DNA from: Fallopia convolvulus
Taxonomy: Eukaryota; Streptophyta; Magnoliopsida; Caryophyllales; Polygonaceae
Assembly: GCA_964016875.1 (NCBI GenBank)
Contig: OZ024719.1
Span: forward strand, 31,854,679-31,918,678
Direction of reading: 5' to 3'
Length of the DNA stretch: 64,000 bases
Shown: piece after piece, positions 56,640-64,000 of the stretch
How positions within the stretch are numbered: position 1 is the stretch's first letter
How the letters are laid out: every line of letters starts with the position of its first letter
Position numbers and translations under genes: made by a program
The notes under the pieces: model-generated
Seen by the model: only the letters and a program-made list of their open reading frames with translations
Database searches by the model: none
Told to the model about the DNA's origin: nothing

Positions 56640-56997
56640 CAAACTTTTGCCCGAGCAATGGTAAATTTTACCACAGTTAAATCAAATTACAAACGGGTCA
56701 AACAATTTTACTATATTCAAATTTAACATGGTTCTTTAATATAACTACGGTTAAACAAGTTTACTACGTGTCAAATTTAACACTATTAAGTCAAGATTAC
56801 CACGGGTTTAACAATCCGTTTGAAATACTATTTTACTACGGGTTATTTACCATGGTTGTATGAACCGTGATAAACTTGTAACTGTGGTAAAACTACAATT
56901 GTAGTAAGCAAATTTACCACAACCACTTTTACCACGGTTCATAACCGTAGTATTCTATGTAAAATAACCGTGGTAAAACTGGCATTTTGTACTAGTG
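56640..56997. repeat. Right subterminal and terminal repeats of CACTA
   Basis: Dense ACCACGG/CCGTGGTA motifs in both orientations, ending GTACTAGTG at 56997. Confidence 0.7.
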
Positions 56998-57000
56998 TCG

Positions 57001-57265
57001 GTTCGAAATGATTAAATTCAAGCCCATCATTATATTCATTATCTTTAATTTAGTAGGGTTCAACTTTTAAAACACCCAAATTCATAACTGGACCATCCTA
57101 ATTTGAATTTCAAAACAATCCACCATTTTGAAGAATTCTAAGGGTAGTTGTTTAGAAATTCAAATCAGGATTATTTGGTAATGAATTTGGGTGTTTTAAG
57201 GGTCAAAATCTACTAAGTTAAGTGTAAAGAATACAATCATGGATTAGAATTTAATCAATTCGAAC
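57001..57265. mobile_element. Palindromic MITE-like element
   Basis: A 265-bp near-perfect inverted repeat: GTTCGAAATGATTAAATTC at the left pairs with GAATTTAATCAATTCGAAC at the right. Arms of about 110 bp surround a short centre near 57125-57150. It abuts the CACTA right end. Class unknown. Confidence 0.65.
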
Positions 57266-57474
57266 AAAAAGAAGCATTAATTGAAGAAGCCAAAATTTAA
57301 GAGATACTAAGAAAAATAAGTATTTTTCAGAATACTGAAAGAAGAAAAAAAAACTCGAGAGTACTATCAACACTAGCCCTTACAAACAATGTATATGAAC
57401 CATGTTAGAATAATAGTTGACCTAAACTATAAGAATGAACGAATAAAAGAAATTGTATATGAACTTCATAAAAA

Positions 57475-58150
57475 ATGGAAAAAAACGAACTAACCTTAAT
57501 ATTGTCTAGATGGTGGTCAATACGGTATAACAGAAATGAAGCGATATTTGACAGTCAAAATGTCATCACGGATCTTTATCAGTTTAATCTTAGTCATCGC
57601 AAATATTGGGAGAAGGCCAATCAAGAACATGTAGAAAATTATAACCAACGACCGATATCAAATAACCTTAGAGGACATAGACGACAAGAGAGATGGAAAA
57701 AACCACGTATTGGTTGGTTCAAACTAAATGCATAGACTTCTAATAAAAAAATGGAAAAACTTCGATTGGATTTGTCATTAGAAACAACAAAGGAGAATCG
57801 ATAAGAATAGGCTATGAAAAAATGGGAGAACGATTGATCCTCCAAGCTGAAACATTATCCTTATATAAAGGCCTCCAACTAGCAATCAAATAAGGAAAAA
57901 TTGGAAATAAAAAGTGATAATTAGATCTTAATCAAAGCCCTATGTCGTGGAAGAACCTGTTCTTGGGAAATTGAAATGTTAGCAATATATTTTTTGATGA
58001 TGCTAGAGGAAACGATTATTTCTCTCATCTACAAAAGCGCCAACTATATTGCTGAAAAAATTATAAAACTCGGCCTTGGATACACCTCCAAAGCGTTAAA
58101 CTACCACCTAGAGCTATGCACTCTCATTCGTCAGGTGGTATTGGGTGGTT
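57475..58150 (+). pseudogene. LINE 3' fragment with RNase H
   Basis: It begins in the LINE region before RNase H (WWSIRYNRNEAIFDS), then RIGWFKLNA at the start of RNase H. After stops come frames reading like GFVIRNN and the C-terminal IYKSANYIAEKI. It is related to the domain at 36560-37040 but is a separate, more decayed copy. RT is absent. Confidence 0.6.
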
Positions 58151-58890
58151 TGACCCATTTAACAAACAAGTGTAATTCCCGTATCTTGTACGGGTTTAAT
58201 TCAAAATAATTTTATAAGTAATATTTTAAGTTCTTCTTAACACCTTTTTCTCCGAGAAACTTTCACGTTCGAATCGTATTTTCTTCAACAATAAAAATTA
58301 TAAAGTGTTAATTTGCTTAGGAGAGAAGAGTTGGCAATGATTTTTGAGATGGTGATAAGGTGAAAGTATTTTAGAAAAATCGTTGAAATAAAAAAAAATA
58401 TTTTTTATTATCTTTTTAATTGCTAAACACTTTGTCATGTCTTCAATCAATTATTTCCTCATTTTTTTTACCATCTAATAAAATTTTCAAAAATAGATAA
58501 AAGACGAAAGAAAATAGTGGAGTTGAATCAATTAATAAAAAAAGATTAATTAAACAACAAACGATAATATCATTCAAACCAATTTTCTTTAATCGAATTT
58601 ATACATTAACCAAACCTCAATCAGTGCAATTGACGTTTGTAAAAGCTAAATTCGTCCAATCAAAACAAATAATGAATGAACCAAACATCTTGGCTACATA
58701 TTTTGTTTTGGGAATAATGAGAATAAGATTAAAATGATTAGAGATAGTAGTTTTTAATGTATTAGTGGTGAGGGGTGGTTTATTTTTTGTGGTTAAGTGT
58801 GAGAAGAAGTGGTTTATTGTTAATGTATTAGTGGGGGGAGGGTAGTTTCTAATTGGATGTCAAAACAAATGCAATTTTTATTAATTTAAA
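58151..58890. other. AT-rich interval, nothing recognised
   Basis: No ORF, RNA or repeat structure could be supported. Confidence 0.5.
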
Positions 58891-59351
58891 TTTCTTTTCT
58901 AAAATTTGCATGTTATTTGTTGGCATTGTTGTGATCATGGCCCAATTAAAAAATTATTAATTACTATATTTTTTTCAACAATTGCCACATGCCACAATTT
59001 TTAACACTAACATGGTTCAACTTTAGCATTGTACTATAGTAGATTTCTTTTCTAAAATTTGCATATTATTTGTTGGCATTTTTGTGATCATGGCCCTATT
59101 AAGAAATTATTAATTACTACATTTTTTACAACGACTGCCACATGATACAATTTCTAACAGTAACATGGGTTCAACTTTAGTATCGTACTTTAGTAGATTT
59201 CTTTTCTAAAATTGGCATATTATTTGTTGGCATTGTTGTGATCATGGTCCAATTAAAAAATTATTAATTACTACATTTTTTCAACAATTGCCACGTGGCT
59301 CAATTTTTAACACTAACATGGGTTCAGCTTTAGTATTGTACTATAGTAGAA
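58891..59351. repeat. Tandem repeat, 153-154 bp, three copies
   Basis: Copies start at 58891, 59044 and 59198, each opening TTTCTTTTCTAAAATT and containing TTGTTGGCATTTTTGTGATC or a close variant. Divergence between copies is modest. Confidence 0.8.
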
Positions 59352-59364
59352 GAAAATCTGCTAA

Positions 59365-59565
59365 ATGGGCAAAACCAAGAGAGATTACATTAAGTTGAAT
59401 TTTGATGGTATAGTGAATGCAGATGGTGTGGCCTCTTTCAGGTTCATCTTCAGGGAACCTGGTGGCTCCCTCATCCACTTTGACGGAGGACTGATTGGTC
59501 GGCAATCTGTTTTGATATCAAAGACCATCGCCTTGCGCCAGGGACTTCTTGTAATACTCGGATAA
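59365..59565 (+). pseudogene. RNase H domain fragment
   Basis: A 66-codon frame reading YIKLNFDGIVNADGVASF, FIFREPGGSLIHFDGG and SKTIALRQGL. This is the first half of a plant RNase H domain of the type found in LINEs (DG, R-x-G and the xE/TxAL region). The usual catalytic Glu of the second motif appears as Lys-Thr. A third RNase H-type relic in the window. Confidence 0.6.
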
Positions 59566-59732
59566 TCTTTTCGAATAATGTTCCGAAACCTAGTTAAATT
59601 TTATAACTATTAAAGATTATATTTATTAATTGATCATTACGGTTTCGACCCTAGCCTTTTAGTAAGACTATTTTGGAAGAATAATTATGCGATCGCTAGA
59701 CTATATCTATATATATGTTATATATGAGTTTA
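59566..59732. other. AT-rich spacer
   Basis: Nothing recognised. Confidence 0.5.
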
Positions 59733-60000
59733 GTTCAAATGAAATGAACTCTTATCCTAAAACGACCTCTTATCCTGAAACGAATGCACTTTTCCTAGTT
59801 CGTAATACACTTTTTCTATTTCGGAGTGCACTTTTTCGGGTTTGCAGACTTTGTAGTGCACTTTTCGTACTTTTTGTAATGCAATTTTTTGGATTGCACT
59901 TTTTGTATTTTGTAATGCACTTTTGTATGAAAAGTTCACTACGAACTAGGAAAAGTGCATTCGTTTCACGTTTTAGGATAAGTGTTTGTTTCATTTGAAC
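59733..60000. mobile_element. Fold-back element with TGCACTTTT repeats
   Basis: A 268-bp element with a 12-base exact terminal inverted repeat, GTTCAAATGAAA, and near-perfect inner pairing (GAATGCACTTTTCCTAG against its complement). The centre has several copies of GTGCACTTTT/AATGCACTTTT. Superfamily not identified. Confidence 0.65.
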
Positions 60001-60358
60001 CGAATTTTTTTATATATATATGATATATATGTATATGTTACATAAAAAAATATATGAGCTAATGTATATTTAAGTGGAGAGTAGTAATAGCATTTTATGT
60101 TCGTATTTAGTTATTATACTAGTTATATTTGTTGTGTCATGCACGACTACGACTCGAATTAAGTATAAACATTTTTTTTAGTATAATGATACATAAAAGA
60201 TTAAAAAAAATTTACTCACATAGTATGATAGTTTTTTATTATTAGAATCAAATAAATTTCGAATTTTTATAAATAAATTGTGCGAAAATTTATTTAAAAA
60301 GATAAAGTAACATAAATAAGAGTTGAAATTTTATAAATAAAGTTGGGCCAAAGTCAAT
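60001..60358. other. AT-rich interval, nothing recognised
   Basis: No supported feature. Confidence 0.5.
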
Positions 60359-63105
60359 GTGGTGGCTAAAAAAAAATATAACTTTACTCACATACGACAA
60401 ATATTTTAACCGAAATTTAGTTTTTAAGAAATCTTTTACATCAAAAATGGATAAAAAGACATAGATAATATAATTTTTATCATCTTGTAATTTTTTTTAT
60501 TTTTTAATAAAATTTGATTTAAGAAAACTTTTATAGAAATAAATATATAGATAAATATATTGTAATCAACTAATAGTCAATTATATACTCGGAATCTATC
60601 CTAATATATACTATAGTTTATTTTATGTTAGATAGAATCTTTTCAATATATATAAATTGTGAGAATGACATGTAAAAAAATCCTAGGTGGTACATGGTAA
60701 AATCCTACGTGCAAAATAGCTTAAATTGTGATAAAAAAATAACTTAAATAAATTATTTTAATAATATTCATCAATAATATATTACCAAATATTTAATTCT
60801 TTTATAATTTATTTTATTGTATATATAATCTTTTTAAGTTAAATAAGTTATCATATCAAATATTTAACATTAATACTTAAGATTTAACATTAGATAACAT
60901 CTTTTTTAGATAGAATATTTCCTAGATTAATTTATCATATTTTTATATGGGGAAGAGATACGTGCGAATGGGCGCCCAGGTGAGAATTGAGAATCGATCT
61001 TGTTCGTTCCTTCCAAAAAATCAACATCCCTGATTAAATATTCATTAAAAAAAATAAAATATGGCACGGGTGAATTTTTCCCATACTATTCGTTTATTTT
61101 TCAATAAAATACGACACAGGCTAATTTTTCCCGTATTATTCACGAAGTTTTCGAAAAATACGTTTTTATGAGATGCGCACAATATGATCATCAATACTAG
61201 CGATTTGTTCATCAATATTGACCAATTGTTCATCAATACTAACTAATTGTGCATTGAGTTTTTGATAACAATGTTCTTCGATTTTAAACTTTTTTAATTT
61301 TTAGTTTTATTGTTTAACCTTATTTATGTGTATGAATACAATATTATACAGTTTTTGATGCACATATAATTAGTTTCGATATACCAATATTTGTTCATTG
61401 ATATACTACTATTTGTTCATTGATATAACCATGTTTGTTCATTAATATACCATTATTTGTTCATGGATATATACCCATATTTGTTCATTGATATGCTTCT
61501 ATTTGTACATTGATATAACCTTGTTTGTTCATTGTTATATCCTATTTGTGAATAGAAATATACTTATGTTTATGTGTCAATATCATCAACTTGTACATTT
61601 AGGGTATCTTGAATGGAAAGGATAATACGAATGAAGTGCTTTAAGACTTACTTGTCAATACGATTGAAGTGCTCAATATAGTACCTAAACAAGATAAGTT
61701 TGATTTAGAAACTTGAATACAAAGAATAATAGATAAAGAATCTGACTTTGCAATAATATGGCGTATGCTAAGAGGTTACTAATGAACAAACATGCATTTA
61801 GCAATGAACAATTATATAAAAAGGCAATGAAAAAATATGCATAAACCAATGAACAAATATGCACAAACCGATGAACAAATATGCCAAAACCAATGAACAA
61901 ATACGGATATAACAATGAAAAAATATGCATCTATCAATGAAAAAATATGCATAAACCAATGAACAAATTGATGTTACTAATGAACAAATATGCACAAACC
62001 GATGAACAAATATGTCAAAACCAATGAACAAATATGCCACAGTGTTGATGAACAAATCGACATTTTTAATGAACAAATCCATAGTATTGATGAACAAATC
62101 CACAGTATTGATGAACAAATCCACATTTTCGATGAACAATCTGGGCGGGTGTCTAATTTCTGTTTTTTTCAAAAATACGCAAATAATTCGTCAAAAAATC
62201 GCCCGTGTCGTTTTTTCCCTTTTTAAGTGAAATGATCAGCGCCTTTGATTTTTCTTGATCCAACGACTCTTGTTCTTTCTTATTTCGCACATGAGCGCCC
62301 ATTCGCACGTGAACCAGACTCAATTCTATATTATCCTAAAATAATATCAACATATATAAATTCTCAACAAAAAATCCTATATGGTGAAATCCTATGTGGC
62401 TTAATGTGGGAACGACGCGTAGGAAAATCTTATGTGGTGGATAAAAAAGATAAAAGTAATATGGTGGCTAAAAACGATATAACTTTACTCACATACGACA
62501 AATTGTTTAACCGAAATTTAGTTTTTAAGAAATCTTTTACATCATAAATGGATAAAAAGACATAGATAATGTAATTTTTATCATCTTTTAATTTTTTTAT
62601 TTTTTATTATAATTTGATTTAAGAAAACTTTTATAGAAATAAATATATAGATAAAGATATTGTAATCAACTGATAGTCAATTATATACTCGGAATCTATC
62701 CTAATATATACTATAGTTTATTTTATATTAGATAGAATATTTTCAATATATATTAATTTTGATAATGACATGTACTAAAATCCTAGGTGGCACATGGTAA
62801 AATCCTACATGGCAAATAGCTTATATTGTGATAAAAAATAACTTAAATAAATTATTTTAAATAATATTTATCAATAATATATTACCGAATATTTAATGCT
62901 TTTAAAGTTTATTTTATTTTATATATAATCTTTTTAAGTTAAATAAATTATCATATCAAATATTTAAGATTTAACATTTGATAACATCTTTATTTTAGAT
63001 AGAATCTTTCCTAGATTAATTTATCCTATTTCTATATTATCCTCAAATAATATTAACATATATAAATTCTCAGAATAAAAAAATCATATGTGGCGCAACG
63101 TGGTG
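60359..63105. repeat. Direct duplication of an AT-rich unit, split by a fold-back element
   Basis: Unit 1 is 60359-60950 plus about 62320-62458. Unit 2 is about 62459-63105. They align for roughly 650 bp with shared landmarks AACTTTACTCACATACGAC, AGTCAATTATATACTCGG and AATCCTAGGTGG. Unit 2 is uninterrupted, so it shows the empty site of the element inserted in unit 1. Origin (decayed transposon or host duplication) unknown. Confidence 0.7.
60951..62320. mobile_element. Fold-back element with minisatellite arms
   Basis: Terminal inverted repeats ACGTGCGAATGGGCGC (60960-60975) and its complement (62295-62310). Inside, a minisatellite of about 22-28 bp built on TTTGTTCATTGATAT occurs in one orientation at 61190-61560 and inverted at 61780-62140, so the element folds on itself at two levels. 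No coding capacity. The target duplication is unclear, possibly around TTTTTATAT and TTCTATAT. Confidence 0.7.
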
Positions 63106-64000
63106 GCTTTATTCCTTGCGTCTTTTTTATATATAGATAGATTAGCATGACTTAAGCCTTCAATTGAAGGTGATAAAGATTATTCCTCGTTTTTAGTTCC
63201 TATCTTCAACTACGTGGATTACTTCTTTTGTAAGTCTTCACATCATTATCATCTTCTCGAAATGTGGTAAATATATAGAACGAGAAGGAAGAATATACAA
63301 AGCACACTTGACTATAAAAAGTCAAGGTGAAAAATACAACCCAAGCCACAAATAAGCATATCCGGCAAAACTCGCCCTATGGGCCTAACAAAAACCGGGT
63401 CTAAGATGATACAAATCAAGGGAGGATCCAAGTGAATGATTCGTTGAAGACGAATGGAGGCCAAACACCAAGACCTTCACTAAAGTCCCGATCATCTAAA
63501 TTTAAGAAGGTGTTCATGGATCTGATATTATCCTTTGATTATATTCATCAATGGCGTCCAAGGCCACCAAGGAAGAGGATGAAGTCATCAAAGTTCAGAA
63601 AGTTAAGAAGCCCGTCAAAATGAAAACAATATTCAGTAAAATAGTCATAACTTGAAATACAAAATTGATCTCAAGTCCGTTCAAATTGCGTTGGATAGAT
63701 AATTAAAAGATCTACAACTTTGTAGTTTACGTCGAATGCAGAATCCAACATCAAAGAGACAAAAATTGCGATTTACTGAGAGTTGTTCAAGTCTTACGGG
63801 AATCTTATCTCTAACTTCAATTCTATCTTTAGCTAGATTTTATATTTATGCATAATTTCGGCCATAGGCTTATGTTAGTTGGCTGAAATATATCTTGCTT
63901 TATTATTATTTATATCTTTTTAAGTTTTAGGATTAGCTTTTTAGTTTTCTTATCTAAATAAGTCAGATAATTATTTATTTGATTTATTTATGGTAAGAGG
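63106..64000. other. Unclassified sequence, possible LTR cut by window end
   Basis: No recognisable ORF product. The stretch from about 63400 has the look of plant gypsy LTR or leader sequence, but no primer site, terminus or duplicate is present to prove it. Confidence 0.3.

Larger units (their letters stand above)
37259..56997. mobile_element. CACTA DNA transposon carrying nested retroelements
   Basis: The left end reads CACGAGTACAAAA. The right end read inwards is CACTAGTACAAAA, the expected CACTA-type terminal inverted repeat with one change on the left. Both subterminal regions (37280-37880 and 56640-56990) are packed with short motifs such as TACCACGGTT and ACTACGGGT in both orientations, as in transposase-binding subterminal repeats. 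Flanking trinucleotides are TTG and TCG (one mismatch). Excluding the nested solo LTR and Athila element, about 4.8 kb is CACTA sequence with no recognisable transposase. Orientation is unknown. Confidence 0.75.

Noticed and set aside
61190..62140. Regularly spaced short repeats resembling a CRISPR array
   Set aside because: Repeats are degenerate, abut one another without unique spacers, and occur in inverted halves within a plant fold-back element.
61685..62172. Minus-strand ORFs with hydrophobic repeats (CSLVYAYFFI-type) that look like membrane proteins
   Set aside because: They are translations of the TTTGTTCAT minisatellite in the fold-back element. The same repeats give Asn/Ser-rich ORFs on the other strand, and there is no independent coding signal.
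1..64000. Host protein-coding gene, tRNA or rRNA
   Set aside because: All ORFs with recognisable protein wording belong to transposable elements. No RNA gene signature was seen on either strand, although a tRNA search program would be the decisive test.

Overview
This window is intergenic DNA from a large, repeat-rich flowering-plant genome, most likely a eudicot. The evidence is an almost unbroken series of plant LTR retrotransposons (Copia with tRNA-iMet primer sites, Ty3/gypsy chromovirus-like, Tat-like and Athila-like with tRNA-Asp primer sites), plant L1-type LINE fragments carrying an RNase H domain, a CACTA DNA transposon and several fold-back elements. I found no host protein-coding gene, rRNA, tRNA or CRISPR array. 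The species cannot be named from the sequence.

Left third (1-20,358). A Copia element on the minus strand (C1, gag plus a split LTR) lies at 1-5,826. Its LTR is interrupted by a small non-autonomous LTR element (E1, 2,475-5,242). C1 abuts a decayed minus-strand gypsy element (G1, 5,827-8,400). Next come degraded LTR-like sequence with an 842-bp tandem duplication (11,051-12,737) and a Tat-like integrase remnant (14,513-14,907). A second copy of the Copia family on the plus strand follows (C2, 14,908-20,358). Its LTR is split by another non-autonomous element (E2, 15,811-18,892, TSD AATTC).

Middle (20,358-37,258). A minus-strand gypsy element (G2) is split by a 6.6-kb non-autonomous element with a tRNA-Asp primer site (R, 21,760-28,344, TSD CCCTT). 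G2 abuts element B (29,447-34,577), which lacks pol: its gag is joined to an ATHILA ORF-1-like gene. B's right LTR is cut off after 25 bp, where a 5'-truncated LINE begins (34,578 to about 37,080).

Right half (37,259-64,000). A CACTA transposon (37,259-56,997) contains a solo LTR of the B family (TSD CCTTG). That solo LTR contains a full-length 13.4-kb Athila-like element on the minus strand (A, 39,811-53,207, TSD CATAG) with nearly identical LTRs. A's gag-pol is close to intact but carries two in-frame stops, one frameshift and an Asp-to-Asn change at the first integrase catalytic position. Beyond the CACTA lie a palindromic MITE, two further LINE/RNase H fragments, a 153-bp triple repeat, a small fold-back element, and a duplicated AT-rich unit split by a 1.35-kb fold-back element full of minisatellite repeats.

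The most interesting signals are not genes. Elements R, B and A share an ordered non-coding 3' domain. It includes two small hairpins just after the stop codon (present in R and A, with compensatory stem changes) and a perfect 18-nt hairpin beside the polypurine tract in all three. Separately, a palindromic motif of the form GTCGGTACCGAC is scattered, usually in close pairs, through the LTRs, untranslated regions and coding regions of E1, B, the solo LTR and A.
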